Positions 1 to 9,250 of a DNA stretch of 41,659 nucleotides are shown here, piece after piece (within the stretch, counting starts at the first letter, position 1; each line of letters starts with the position of its first letter). The position numbers and the translations under genes are program-made. Source of the DNA: CAMYLY01 sp039587215 (GTDB lineage Bacteria > Gemmatimonadota > Gemmatimonadetes > Gemmatimonadales > GWC2-71-9); assembly GCA_039587215.1 (NCBI GenBank), contig JBDHIW010000010.1:1-41659 (forward strand), in the 5' to 3' direction. The notes under the pieces were generated by a model. It did no database searches. It was not told where the DNA came from and saw only the letters and a list, made by a program, of their open reading frames with translations.

Positions 1-46
1 AGTGGCGCCCTGACCCGTTGGCGTCCCTAGCTAGATTATCGGCACC

Positions 47-2497
47 ATGAACACGTCCCCCGGCGCCCCGGAGCGCTACGACCCCACCGCGATCGAAGCG
101 GCCTGGCAGTCGCGTTGGAAGGAGCGGTCGACGAACGCGACCGACATCGACGGCGCGGAACGCCCGTATTTCAATCTCATGATGTTCCCGTATCCGTCGG
201 CGGAGGGACTGCACGTCGGGAACGTCTTCGCGTTCATCGGGGCGGACGTCCACGGCCGGTTCCGGCGGTTGCAGGGCTTCGACGTGTTCGAGCCGATCGG
301 TTTCGACGCGTTCGGCATCCACTCCGAGAACCACGCGCTCAAAGTCAATACGCATCCGTCGGAACTGATCCCGAGCAACATTCGTCGGTTCCGCGACCAG
401 CTACGGCGCGTGGGTCTCATGCTCGATTGGGAACACGAGCTCTCGACCACGGACCCGCGGTACTACAAGTGGACGCAGTGGATCTTCCTCCAGCTGTACC
501 GGGCTGGTCTCGCCGTCAAGAAGAAGGCGCCGGTCAACTGGTGCCCCGAGTGCAAGACCGTGCTGGCGAACGAGCAGGTGATCGACGGCTTCTGCGAGCG
601 CCATCCGGAGACGCAGGTCCACCAGCGGTTCCTCGAACAGTGGTTCTTCACGATCACCAACTACGCGCAGCGACTGCTCGACAACCTCGAGACGATCGAC
701 TGGTCGGACTCCACGCGCACGATGCAGCGCAATTGGATCGGGCGCTCCGAGGGCGCGGAGATCGTCTTCGTCACGCCGGGTGACCACGAGATTCGCGTGT
801 TCACGACGCGGCCGGACACACTCTTCGGCGCGACCTACATGGTGCTCGCTCCCGAGCATCCGCTCGTCGAGCGACTCACGGCGTCGGAGCAGCGCCGCGC
901 GGTGAAGGAGTACAAGCGCGAGGCTTCGGCGAAGGACATCGTCGCGCGCCGCGTGGGTGACCGGGAGAAGACCGGGGTGTTCACGGGGTCGTACGCGACG
1001 AACCCGGCGACGGGTGAGGCAATTCCGATCTGGATCGCGGACTACGTGCTCATGGAGTACGGCACCGGCGCCATCATGGCAGTGCCCGCGCACGACGAAC
1101 GCGATCACGAGTTCGCGGAGAAGTTCGGTCTCGAGATTCGCGAAGTCATTCAGCCCGATGACGCCTACGTCGAGCGGCCCTTCACCGGCTGGGACGGCAA
1201 GCTGGTGCGGAGCGGTGCGTTCGACGGCATGACATGCCGCGAGGGTGCCAGCAAGATCACCGCGTGGCTAGCCGAGCGCGGCGCGGGCACCGGAACGGTT
1301 CAGTACCGCCTGCACGACTGGTGCATCTCGCGACAGCGCTATTGGGGTCCGCCGATCCCGATCGTGTACTGCGAACGGTGCGGTACGGTCCCCGTGCCGG
1401 AGGAGGACCTGCCGGTCGTTCTCCCGCCGCTCGACGACTTCCGCCCATCGGAGAGTGGCGTGTCGCCGCTCGCGCGAAACGAAGAGTGGTTCCGCGTACC
1501 CTGTCCCGAATGCGGGAAGCTGGCCCGTCGTGAAACGGACGTGTCCGACACGTTTCTGGATTCGGCGTGGTACTTCCTGCGGTACCCATCGACCGCGTTC
1601 GACGACCGGCCGTTCGACGCCGACGTCACCCGTCGGTGGCTTCCGGTGCAGTCGTACATCGGCGGCAACGAGCACGCGGTGCTGCACCTCATGTACGCCC
1701 GCTTCATCACGATGGCACTTCACGACCTCGGCCATATCGCGTTCGAGGAACCGTTCACGCGCTTCCGCGCGCACGGCATGATCGTGAAGGACGGCGCGAA
1801 GATGTCGAAGTCGCGCGGCAACGTCGTGATTCCCGACGAGTACATCGCGAAGTGGGGCGCGGACACGTTCCGCATGTACCTCATGTTCCTCGGGCCCTAT
1901 CAGGAGGGCGGCGACTTTCGGGACGAGGGCATCGCGGGACTACGCCGGTTCCTCGACCGCGTGTGGGATCTCGTCGCGCATTCCGAACCGGCGAGTGCGG
2001 ACACCGCGGACGACGTCGTGATCCGCAAGCTGCACCAGACGATCGCGGGGACGGCGGAGGACGTTGAAGAACTGCGGTACAACACGGCGATTTCGAAGCT
2101 GATGGAGTACGTGAACGTGCTGCGCGGCCGTGGCGAGGACGACGCCGGTCAGCGTTCGGTCAGTCCGGACGTCCTCCGTCCGCTCATCATCATGCTGGCG
2201 CCGTTCGCCCCGCACTTTGCCGAGGAGTGCTGGGCTCGACTCGGCGGCACGGCCAGCGTCTTCGATGCGTCGTGGCCCGCGTACGACGCCGACGCTGCAC
2301 GGGAGTCGTCGATCGAGCTGGTCGTACAGGTCAACGGCAAGGTACGCGGCCGCGTGACCGCGCCGGCGGGGATCGCCGAGCCGGACGCCGTCGCCCTCGC
2401 GACGGCCGAGGAGAGCGTGCAGCGGTTTGTCGGCGATCAGACGGTGCGCAAGGTCGTCTACGTCCAGGATCGCCTCGTGAATCTGGTGGTCGGCTAG
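47..2497 (+). CDS. leuS: Leucyl-tRNA synthetase
   Basis: Cytoplasmic class I aminoacyl-tRNA synthetase that charges tRNA-Leu with leucine. The 816-residue product has the HIGH-type signature as HVGN at residues 56-59 within PYPSAEGLHVGN, the CP1 editing-domain motif TTRPDT at 253-258, a cysteine pair (CPEC) of the zinc-type insert near residue 175, and the KMSKS loop at 585-589. The C-terminal third is the anticodon-binding region, ending in the usual VNGKVRG segment. Length is normal for bacterial LeuRS. The ATG at 47 is the first start that keeps the conserved N-terminal helix (YDPTAIEAAWQ), and only 46 bases of upstream sequence lie in the window, so its promoter cannot be judged. It is the only clear housekeeping translation gene here. 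Confidence 0.98.
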   Translation: MNTSPGAPERYDPTAIEAAWQSRWKERSTNATDIDGAERPYFNLMMFPYPSAEGLHVGNVFAFIGADVHGRFRRLQGFDVFEPIGFDAFGIHSENHALKVNTHPSELIPSNIRRFRDQLRRVGLMLDWEHELSTTDPRYYKWTQWIFLQLYRAGLAVKKKAPVNWCPECKTVLANEQVIDGFCERHPETQVHQRFLEQWFFTITNYAQRLLDNLETIDWSDSTRTMQRNWIGRSEGAEIVFVTPGDHEIRVFTTRPDTLFGATYMVLAPEHPLVERLTASEQRRAVKEYKREASAKDIVARRVGDREKTGVFTGSYATNPATGEAIPIWIADYVLMEYGTGAIMAVPAHDERDHEFAEKFGLEIREVIQPDDAYVERPFTGWDGKLVRSGAFDGMTCREGASKITAWLAERGAGTGTVQYRLHDWCISRQRYWGPPIPIVYCERCGTVPVPEEDLPVVLPPLDDFRPSESGVSPLARNEEWFRVPCPECGKLARRETDVSDTFLDSAWYFLRYPSTAFDDRPFDADVTRRWLPVQSYIGGNEHAVLHLMYARFITMALHDLGHIAFEEPFTRFRAHGMIVKDGAKMSKSRGNVVIPDEYIAKWGADTFRMYLMFLGPYQEGGDFRDEGIAGLRRFLDRVWDLVAHSEPASADTADDVVIRKLHQTIAGTAEDVEELRYNTAISKLMEYVNVLRGRGEDDAGQRSVSPDVLRPLIIMLAPFAPHFAEECWARLGGTASVFDASWPAYDADAARESSIELVVQVNGKVRGRVTAPAGIAEPDAVALATAEESVQRFVGDQTVRKVVYVQDRLVNLVVG

Positions 2498-2563
2498 GCA
2501 GACGCCCGGAACTTTGGGGGGACTTGTGGGCTAGAATTCTCAAGTCCAATCGGCGGGTCCCTC

Positions 2564-3301
2564 GTGCGTGTGTCTTTCGTCATTGCTGCGGCCGTGCTGT
2601 CGGCCTGCACCCTGAACATCAACGATCCAGAACCGCCTGCCGATTCGGCGGCGCTGAACATCCTCTTCGTCGGCAACAGTCTCACGTACAGCAACGACTT
2701 GCCGGGTATGGTCGAGGCGCTCATCGACTCGGCCGGCTTGGGACCCGTGGAGGTTCAGTCGGTCGCCGAGCCGAATTACGGTCTCGAGGAGCACTGGTTC
2801 GCGGGTGCGGCCGCGCAGGTGATCGACTTCGGCGGGTGGGACTTCGTGGTGCTGCAGCAGGGGCCGTCGGCGACGGAGGGACGCCCGTTTCTTCTGGAGT
2901 ACACGATCCGGTTCGACAGCCTGATTCGGGCGGTCGGCGCGGTCCCGGCGCTCTACATGGTGTGGCCCTCGTTCGTCCGCTCCGGGGACTGGGACGGGGT
3001 CCACGACTCGTATCGCACCGCGGCGGACACCGTTGGCGGCCTGTTCCTGCCGGCCGGCGAGGCGTGGCGCGTGGCGTGGGAGCAGGATGCGACCCTGCAG
3101 CTCTACGACGTCGATGGGTTCCATCCCTCGGCACTCGGGACCTATGCGGCGGCCCTCGTCATGGTGGAACGGTTTACGGGACGCTCGCCGGTGGGTCTCG
3201 CGCGCCGGTTTCGGACGTCCAGCGGGGTGGTCGTGGACCTTCCGGAGGAGACGGCCGCCCTGGTGCAGGAGGCTGCGAGGGAGGCCAGCGCCCGGTTCTA
3301 G
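2564..3301 (+). CDS. SGNH/GDSL-type hydrolase, predicted lipoprotein
   Basis: Predicted exported esterase/acetylhydrolase of 245 residues. A GTG start gives a short lipoprotein signal with lipobox LSAC (Cys15). Block I of the SGNH fold is FVGNSLT with the candidate nucleophile Ser39; a QQGPS segment follows near residue 104; block V is DGFHPS with Asp184 and His187 as the other triad members. The combination of GNSLT and DGFHPS is typical of the family (known); the substrate cannot be deduced. It follows leuS by 66 nt, with a possible -10-like TAGAAT at 2532-2537, so it may have its own promoter. Moderate certainty on function, high on being a real gene. Confidence 0.85.
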   Translation: MRVSFVIAAAVLSACTLNINDPEPPADSAALNILFVGNSLTYSNDLPGMVEALIDSAGLGPVEVQSVAEPNYGLEEHWFAGAAAQVIDFGGWDFVVLQQGPSATEGRPFLLEYTIRFDSLIRAVGAVPALYMVWPSFVRSGDWDGVHDSYRTAADTVGGLFLPAGEAWRVAWEQDATLQLYDVDGFHPSALGTYAAALVMVERFTGRSPVGLARRFRTSSGVVVDLPEETAALVQEAAREASARF

Positions 3302-3338
3302 CCCTGCGCTCGTCGGAGCCTGCTGCTCCATAGCATCC

Positions 3339-3363
3339 TAACGTATTCCACAACAACACGTTA
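3339..3363 (+). promoter_or_regulatory. Candidate ECF-type promoter upstream of the sigma-factor gene
   Basis: The sequence has AAC at 3340-3342 and CGTT at 3359-3362 separated by 16 nt, the classic ECF -35 (AAC) and -10 (CGT) arrangement. The same stretch is an inverted repeat, TAACGT (3339-3344) and ACGTTA (3358-3363). It lies about 80 nt before the sigma-factor start codon. An autoregulated ECF promoter is the inference; the motif is short and could be coincidental. Confidence 0.4.
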
Positions 3364-3442
3364 CGGGATCGCTCGGCCACGGCTGGCGCCCCGTGAGAAG
3401 GCGTGCGACCCTTTCGGGGTACACCGCATCTATCTATCGAGC

Positions 3443-3979
3443 ATGCCGGAACTAGCGCTCGCACTGGACGAGCTGGCGATTCGCCGAGCCAAGACGGGTG
3501 ACCTCGAGGCACTCGAGAATGTGTACCGGGCCTATCAGGGTGCCGTGTACACGATGGGCCGGCGTATGTGTCGCACGCCCGAGGAAGCGGAAGAAGTGGT
3601 GCAGGAGACCTTCCTCGAGGTCTGCCGCAGCATCAAGCGGTTCCGCGGCTCGGCCCCCGGGAGTCTCACGGCGTGGGTCAAGCGGATCGCCGCCAGCAAG
3701 GCGCTGATACGCATTCGGTACCAGAAGTATCGAGAGACCGATGAGCTGCACGAGGATGGACGCGGTTCGATGGGAACCGATGTAGGGCTGTCGATGGACT
3801 TGGAGGCCGCGCTTGTGCGGCTGTCTGATACGGCGCGGGCGGTGGTGTGGCTGCACGATGTCGAGGGGTACACACACGAGGAGATTGCCGGGCTCATGGG
3901 CAAAACGGTCAGTTTTTCCAAGTCGCAGCTGTCACGGGCGCATGCCCGGCTGCGGACGATGCTCGGCGAGGAGGTTTGA
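3443..3979 (+). CDS. RNA polymerase ECF sigma factor
   Basis: Sigma-70 family ECF sigma factor, 178 residues, directing RNA polymerase to a stress or envelope regulon. Sigma-2 is visible around residues 24-75 (the EEAEEVVQETFLEV segment is the core-binding helix), and sigma-4 around 118-172 with a helix-turn-helix segment containing EGYTHEEIAGLMG. No C-terminal extension is present. Its TGA overlaps the ATG of the next gene by one base (TGATG), showing translational coupling with the anti-sigma factor. A candidate autoregulatory promoter lies at 3339-3363. The regulon cannot be read from this window. Confidence 0.95.
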   Translation: MPELALALDELAIRRAKTGDLEALENVYRAYQGAVYTMGRRMCRTPEEAEEVVQETFLEVCRSIKRFRGSAPGSLTAWVKRIAASKALIRIRYQKYRETDELHEDGRGSMGTDVGLSMDLEAALVRLSDTARAVVWLHDVEGYTHEEIAGLMGKTVSFSKSQLSRAHARLRTMLGEEV

Positions 3980-4575
3980 TGTACAGGCATCTCACGATGA
4001 CGGAGCTGCTGGATCTGCGCGACCACGAAGGGACGCAGGCCGCGGAGCGGCATGTCGAAACCTGTGACGGATGCGCGGCCGAGTTCGAGCGTCTGCACCA
4101 GCGCGTCGCCGGCCTGCGCGCGCTGCCGGCGCTGACGCCGCCGCGCGATCGATGGACGGACGTGCGCGAGACCATCGAGTCGGGCCGCCGCCGCACAGTG
4201 TGGCGCTCGACCGGGATCGCGGGACTCGCGGCCGCTGCGATGTTGGCGCTGTTCGTGGGCGTGCAGTCGCTCACGGTCGGGGCGATCGACGCCGAGGCGT
4301 CCGCGCAGGTCCAGCTTCAGCAGCTGATGGACGAGTCGCAGCGGCTCGAGGGACTGCTGTTTGCGGTCGAACAGGAGCCGCGGGTGATGTCGGGCATGAC
4401 CGCCGCGACGATCGCAGGTCTCGAGGATCGGATCGCCATGGTGGATGAGGGCATCGCCCAGGCGGCGGGGCGAAGCGCGCCGGTGACAGTGGAACAGCTG
4501 TGGAGAGAACGCGTCACCCTCATGGGGACGCTGGTGAATACCCACGTACGGAATGTGGCGTACGTCGGCTACTAG
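3979..4575 (+). CDS. Membrane anti-sigma factor with zinc-binding motif
   Basis: A 198-residue protein started at the ATG overlapping the sigma-factor stop. The N-terminal cytoplasmic region carries H25-x3-C29-x2-C32, the zinc-binding anti-sigma signature. One transmembrane segment lies at about 78-96 (IAGLAAAAMLALFVGV). The remaining hundred residues would be outside the membrane and are helix-rich, with a glutamine-rich QVQLQQL segment that could form a coiled coil. The role is to sequester the preceding ECF sigma factor until a signal releases it (family knowledge). Longer in-frame starts upstream lie inside the sigma gene and are rejected because the TGATG overlap is the typical coupling. 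Confidence 0.9.
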   Translation: MYRHLTMTELLDLRDHEGTQAAERHVETCDGCAAEFERLHQRVAGLRALPALTPPRDRWTDVRETIESGRRRTVWRSTGIAGLAAAAMLALFVGVQSLTVGAIDAEASAQVQLQQLMDESQRLEGLLFAVEQEPRVMSGMTAATIAGLEDRIAMVDEGIAQAAGRSAPVTVEQLWRERVTLMGTLVNTHVRNVAYVGY

Positions 4576-4623
4576 ACGGTAGAACATGGAGCGGAGCGCC
4601 GCAGGGCGTTCGAGGAGACAATC

Positions 4624-5706
4624 ATGAAGCGATGGATCACGGCAGTAGCGATGGTGTGCGCGCTGGGGATTGCTGCCCCGGCAGCCGCACAGGACGAGGA
4701 GGGCGATCGGGAGACGGCGATCGAGCGTCTCGAGGAGGCGCGCGAGCGACTGGATGAGGCACTGCAGCGTCTGCGGGAAGACGAGACACGCGAGGCACGA
4801 AGGGACGTCGAGCGGGCGATTGCCGAGCTACGCGCGGCGGAGCGTTCGCTGCGTGGCGGCCGCATGTCCTTCTTCGAGTTCCGGACCGAGCCGGGCAACC
4901 GGTTGGGCATGGTCATGCCCGAGGACATGCCGGGCATCGTCATGTTCGACTCCGACCGTCCGCGGATCGGCGTCATCATCGAGAACGACGGCGAGTCGGA
5001 CGGCATCAACATCGCGGCAGTGACGCCCGGTGGGCCGGCGGCCGAAGCGGGACTCAAGGCGGGAGACGTCGTGGTGAGCGCGAACCGCATCGTGGTGACG
5101 GGGAAGGACGCCGGAGAGCGCTTTGTAGAGATCATTCGGGAGACGGATGAGGGCGATTCACTCGTCGTCGTGTACGAGCGAGACGGTGAGCGGAGCGAGA
5201 CGGTCATCGTCCCGCGCCCGATGGATGAGGAGAACACGTGGAGCTACTCCTACTCCTTCCGCAACCTCGCGGATCGCCTCGAAGGCTTGGGCGAGGGTAT
5301 GGAGGGGTACATGCGGGTCGCCCCGCGGGTCGAGTGGCACACGGAGGAGTCGGATGATCCCGAGTCGGTCCTGCTGCGGAGCGAGCGCGGTGACGTGGCG
5401 CGCGCGATCGTCTCACGACTGCGTGGCGGTGCGTTGCTGGACCTCGAGCTCGTGACGGTGAATCCGGATCTGGCGAGCTATTTCGGGACGGACAAAGGCG
5501 TGCTGGTGGTCCGCGCATCGGAGAACAACGACATCCCGCTCAAAGGCGGCGACGTCATTCTGAGCATCGGCGGGCGCGAGCCGCGGAGTCCGTCGCACGC
5601 CATGCGCATCCTCCAGTCGTACGATCACGGCGAGGAGATCTCGATCGAGGTCATGCGCGACAAGCAGCGCCAGACGGTCACGATGACCATGCCGGACGAC
5701 GAATAG
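4624..5706 (+). CDS. Exported protein with coiled coil and two PDZ domains
   Basis: A 360-residue exported protein. Residues 1-23 are a signal peptide ending AAAQ; about 30-76 is a highly charged heptad-like coiled coil rich in Glu, Arg and Leu; a first PDZ domain spans about 113-196 (TPGGPAAEAGLKAGDVV is the binding-loop/GD region); a second, more divergent PDZ spans about 265-358 (LKGGDVILSIGGREP). No protease domain with a His-Asp-Ser triad is present, so this is not a DegP-type protease. It lies 48 nt after the anti-sigma gene, so it is probably the third gene of that operon and may help sense or relay an envelope signal. That role is inference. Confidence 0.85.
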   Translation: MKRWITAVAMVCALGIAAPAAAQDEEGDRETAIERLEEARERLDEALQRLREDETREARRDVERAIAELRAAERSLRGGRMSFFEFRTEPGNRLGMVMPEDMPGIVMFDSDRPRIGVIIENDGESDGINIAAVTPGGPAAEAGLKAGDVVVSANRIVVTGKDAGERFVEIIRETDEGDSLVVVYERDGERSETVIVPRPMDEENTWSYSYSFRNLADRLEGLGEGMEGYMRVAPRVEWHTEESDDPESVLLRSERGDVARAIVSRLRGGALLDLELVTVNPDLASYFGTDKGVLVVRASENNDIPLKGGDVILSIGGREPRSPSHAMRILQSYDHGEEISIEVMRDKQRQTVTMTMPDDE

Positions 5707-5729
5707 CGCAGAGAACGACCAGTCGTACT

Positions 5730-5762
5730 CCGGGGGGGCCGCGCGATGCGCGGCCCCCCCGG
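5730..5762. terminator. Strong GC hairpin between convergent genes
   Basis: Perfect 15-bp inverted repeat: arm 5730-5744, loop GAT 5745-5747, arm 5748-5762. It sits between the stop of the PDZ gene and the convergent stop of the M14 peptidase. There is no downstream T-run on either strand, so classical intrinsic termination is not assured; a bidirectional terminator is the simplest reading. Confidence 0.75.
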
Positions 5763-5773
5763 TGTGCGTTCGG

Positions 5774-8520
5774 CTACCGCCCGGACCCGAACAGAATGGC
5801 GTTGGTGAGCAGCCGGGCCGTGCCGCGCCAGAATCCACGGTAGAGCGGATCGTCCGCCATCGTGACGACGGTGCCGCGGCCGGCGCGCTCGGTCGCGGCC
5901 CACACGGTCTTTCGCAGCTGCTCGACGGTGCTCGGCCACGTGAAGCCCGACAGGAGAAGCTCGTCGTCCACGAACGCGACGGGGTTGTCTCCCTGCTCCG
6001 ACGGCGGCAGCGGCGAGCCGCCCGACACCATGACGGCCAGCTCCGACTGCGGGTAGCCGAGCGTGAGCCAGTGGGANNNNNNNNNNNNNNNNNNNNNNNN
6101 NNNNNNNNNNNNNNNNNNNNNNNGAACCGGTCTGGGTCGGCCGACGGTGAGGCGAGCGGCGGGGTGAGATCCGGTCCGCTCGGCAGCGAATCCGCACCGT
6201 TCCCGTTCTCCTCTTCGTCGTCCGGCGCCGACATCAGGCCGACATCCTCGTGGGTCGGGAAGCGCGCGGCGCCGTCGTAGGCGATGAGGACACCGCCGTC
6301 CCGCACCCATCGCTGCAGCCGCTCGATCCCCGACGACCCGAGCAGGCGGCGGATCGTGCCGCTGCTGCCGTGCGGGATGATGAACACGTTGTAGTCCGAC
6401 AGGGTACGCATGCCGCCGATCGACCCCAGCGCGACGGGCACGAACGGCTGCCGCAGTTCCGTTTCCAGAAAGTGCCAGAGGAATCCGTAGCTCAGGGCGG
6501 AGATACCCTCGCCGGCGGCGACGACGATGCGCGGAGCGAAGACGGGCTCCACGTGTTCCGCACCGACCCCGACCGGTCCTTCGTCCGCGTACGCCGACTG
6601 CACGGCGGTGACCGGCACACCGATCGTGGCCGCGAGGTCTTCCAGCCGCGCGTGGAGACGCTCCGGGTTGCGGCTCGTTCGGACGACGAACGTACCGCGG
6701 GGGAACGACTGCCCATCGGCGCGCAGCGGCTCGGTGCTGACGTTCAGGACGAAGCCGTCCGCCAGGAGCGCCATCGCCAACTCCGCCGATGCCTGCCGGT
6801 CGTTGGGGAATACGTAGGCGGACCGCGCCCGCCCCGACACGCCGCCCGCGGGCGCGAGCGCACGCACGGCGTCACCGTCCTCCGGCAGCACGACGGGCTC
6901 GGTCGCCACGGCGGGCGCGTCTTCCGTCCAGTACGCGTTCAGTCCAAACGTGTACGGCATGGCCCACGCGGTCGCGTCGTAGAAGTCGTATCCCTCGAGC
7001 GAGGCGGAGCGTCCGCGGCGCAGGTTGCGCTCGTAGATCGCCATCTGCTCGCGCACGAACGTCGAATCGAAGTCGGCCACCGGCTCCAGCAGGACCTTGG
7101 CGTGGCGCCCCTGAGGCTGTCCGAGATCGACGACCAGCGCGCCGGGCTCGAACGTGTGACGCTCTGCTCCGCCGCCCGGGCCGTCGAGGTATCGGTGGGC
7201 AGATTGCGACGTGAACGCCTCCGTCAGGCGCCGCACTTCGATGTCCTGCATGCGCAGCAGCATGGCGACGCGCGCCGCGTTGGTCGGATCGGCGTCGGGT
7301 TCGATCACGATGCGCTTCATACGCTCACGGTCGAGCGCCATGGCCTCGCGGTAGAACGCGAGATAGTCGCGCAGGAGTTGTGTACGGTTGGCGGCTGCCG
7401 TTTCCACCGTCGCGAGCGAGGCGACGACGTGGTGGGCGATGCCGTCGGCGAAGGTGATGACCGTGTTGTCGTCACGCCGCCGGGCCAGCGCCTTGCCGCC
7501 GTCGGTTTCGTAGGTCATGCCGATCGCGCCCTTCATCGTCGGCCCGGCGTCGAAGTACCCCGGGTAGAAGAAGTCGAAGATGTGGCGCACGTAGTACTGC
7601 CAGCCGAATGCGTCGAAGGCCGCGGCATTCCCCCGCCCGAACGTCTCGAACCAGGCGATCGACCGGGGAGGGATGTTGCGGTTGATGGCCTCCGCGACGG
7701 GCGGAAAGAAGAATTGCTCCGTCGTGCTGTGGTGATCCACCACCACCTGCGGCCGCCACCGGAGCATCGTGCGCAGGGCGGCACGAACGGGCGCGTGCGT
7801 CAGGGCGATCAGGTCGCGGTTCATGTCGAACCGATAGTGCCCGTAGCGACCCCAGATCCCCCACGGCTCGTTCCACTCGTAGGCGTACGGCTCGTCGGTG
7901 CCGACGGACAGCGAGTTGTACCACACGGCGAAGCGTTCATGTCCGTCGGGGTTGGCCGACGGGCTGAGCACGACGAGGGTGCTGTCGAGCATGGCGCGCG
8001 TCGCGGGTTCATCCGATGCGAGCAGATGGTGGGTCACCCACATGGCTGCTTCGAACCCGGCAGGTTCGTTCCCGTGGATCGAGTAGGAGAGCATCACCAC
8101 GGCTGGCAGCGTACTGACCAGCCCCTCGAGTTCCTCCCCCGCCGCGCCTCGCGGATCGGCGAGACGATCGAGCCCCGCCCGGATCGCGTCCAGTCGCTCG
8201 AGGTTGGTCGGCGCGGAAATCAGGAGCGCGCGCATGACACGGCCCTCTTCCGTCGTGCCCATGATCTCCGTGCGAACCCGGTCGGGTGCGGCGGCGATCA
8301 TCGCGTCGAGGACGCGCTGCTGGATGTGGTACTGGGTGTGCCGCGCGCCGGCCGGGTACCCCAGCACCGCGTCGGGTCGGGGGACATCGGCGCGGTACGG
8401 TCCCCGCCCGTAGAAGTCGTAGTCGGTCCCCGTGCCGGGGTGCTGTGCCTGGAGCGGTGTCGCAACGAGGGCGAGTCCGGTGACGGCTACACTCCCGATG
8501 CGGTGGATCCAGCGGCGCAT
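5774..8520 (-). CDS. Exported M14-family zinc carboxypeptidase, interrupted by an assembly gap
   Basis: Secreted peptidase of the M14 family with a long C-terminal extension. The start at 8520 is chosen because it opens a clean signal peptide (MRRWIHRIGSVAV, ending around PLQAQ); an in-frame extension upstream lacks coding character. Zinc ligands are H149 and E152 in the HGNE motif, with H263 or H264 (VVDHHSTTEQ) as the third; E338 in MTYETDGG is the candidate catalytic glutamate. The C-terminal half has a glutamine-amidotransferase-like flavour often fused to this subfamily. A 47-N gap interrupts the gene. The right and left parts are in different frames across the gap as written; a true gap length divisible by three would restore one frame. 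Confidence 0.85.
6077..6123. other. Assembly gap (47 Ns)
   Basis: Run of 47 undetermined bases inside the M14 peptidase gene. Coding evidence on both sides (right side ending in ADPDRF, left side resuming SHWLTLGYP) shows that the gene continues through it. The present gap length puts the two halves out of frame, so 47 is an estimate and the true length should be a multiple of three. Confidence 0.99.
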
Positions 8521-8619
8521 GACATACCTCGAAGTCGGTCTGAACAGGGGTCGATTCCCGCCCAAGAGTACCCGCTGGGCCGTGGATTGGGGAGGTTGGG
8601 CTTGCACTTTGCGATATGT

Positions 8620-8650
8620 CGTACGATATTACTACACGTAATATCGTACG
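8620..8650. promoter_or_regulatory. Palindromic operator candidate for the PadR regulator
   Basis: Perfect 13-bp inverted repeat, CGTACGATATTAC (8620-8632) and its complement (8638-8650), around a 5-nt spacer TACAC. It is AT-rich against a GC-rich background, lies 18 nt before the padR-family start, and overlaps where that gene's promoter would be. The position suggests autorepression by the PadR protein and possible control of the divergent M14 peptidase about 100 nt away. A second partial copy (CGATAT) lies just upstream at 8612-8617. Confidence 0.7.
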
Positions 8651-8668
8651 TAGTAACGAGGAGGAAGC

Positions 8669-9214
8669 ATGCATCGAGATGAATGGTGGTTTGGATTCGA
8701 TCCGAGTACGTGGTGGGGCGGGCGGGGTCCACGACGGTCTGGCCGCCGCCGCCGCGTGTGGTTCGAGTCGGGCGATCTCAAGTACGTCATCCTCAAACTG
8801 CTGCGCGAGAAGTCGATGCACGGGTATGAGGTCATGAAGGCGTTGGAGGAGCACACGCACGGGTGCTACAAACCGTCACCCGGCGCCGTGTATCCCACGC
8901 TGCAGTGGCTCGAAGACGAGGGCCTCGTCCGGGCGAGCGATGCAGAGGGCAAGAAGGTCTACGAGATCACCGATGAGGGCCGGGCGTTTCTCGACGAGCA
9001 TCGCTCGACCGTCGAGGACATCTTCGAGCGGGTCGAGGAGACGATCGAGTCTTTCCTGGCCGACCCGATGCCCGACGTGACCCGTCTCATCGGCAAGCTG
9101 GTGCCGAACGCGTACCGGCTTGCGTGGCGCTACCGTGAGGACGACGACAAGCGTCGCCGGCTCAGAGAGGTGCTCGAACGCGCGCTTGCCGACATGGAGG
9201 AACTGGGCGCCTGA
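8669..9214 (+). CDS. PadR-family transcriptional regulator
   Basis: A 181-residue DNA-binding protein. After an unusual N-terminus rich in Trp, Gly and Arg (residues 1-30), the PadR winged helix spans about 35-110, with the diagnostic segments SMHGYEVMKALEE, GAVYPTLQWLEDEGLV and KVYEITDEGRAFL. The C-terminal 70 residues are charged and helical and would form the dimerisation region. A strong ribosome-binding site, GAGGAGG at 8658-8664, sits four bases before the ATG. The palindrome at 8620-8650 is its likely operator. PadR proteins usually repress efflux or stress genes (known); no obvious target is adjacent apart from itself and the divergent peptidase. Confidence 0.93.
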   Translation: MHRDEWWFGFDPSTWWGGRGPRRSGRRRRVWFESGDLKYVILKLLREKSMHGYEVMKALEEHTHGCYKPSPGAVYPTLQWLEDEGLVRASDAEGKKVYEITDEGRAFLDEHRSTVEDIFERVEETIESFLADPMPDVTRLIGKLVPNAYRLAWRYREDDDKRRRLREVLERALADMEELGA

Positions 9215-9224
9215 CGTCGCCCCA

Positions 9225-9249
9225 GCCGGTGGGGGAGACCCCCACCGGC
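9225..9249. terminator. Hairpin between padR-like gene and convergent hydrolase gene
   Basis: Perfect 11-bp stem GCCGGTGGGGG (9225-9235) with loop AGA and the complementary arm 9239-9249. It fills most of the 36 nt between two converging stop codons. No T-run follows on either strand. Confidence 0.7.
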
Positions 9250-9250
9250 G

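Noticed and set aside
2505..2537. Possible promoter (AACTTTG ... TAGAAT) before the SGNH hydrolase gene
   Set aside because: The -10-like box is reasonable but no convincing -35 at normal spacing was found, so it is not listed as a feature.
6250..8682. An 810-codon open frame on the plus strand opposite the M14 peptidase
   Set aside because: It is Arg/Gly/Pro/His-rich without any recognisable domain and mirrors a well-supported gene; long antisense frames are expected in GC-rich DNA.
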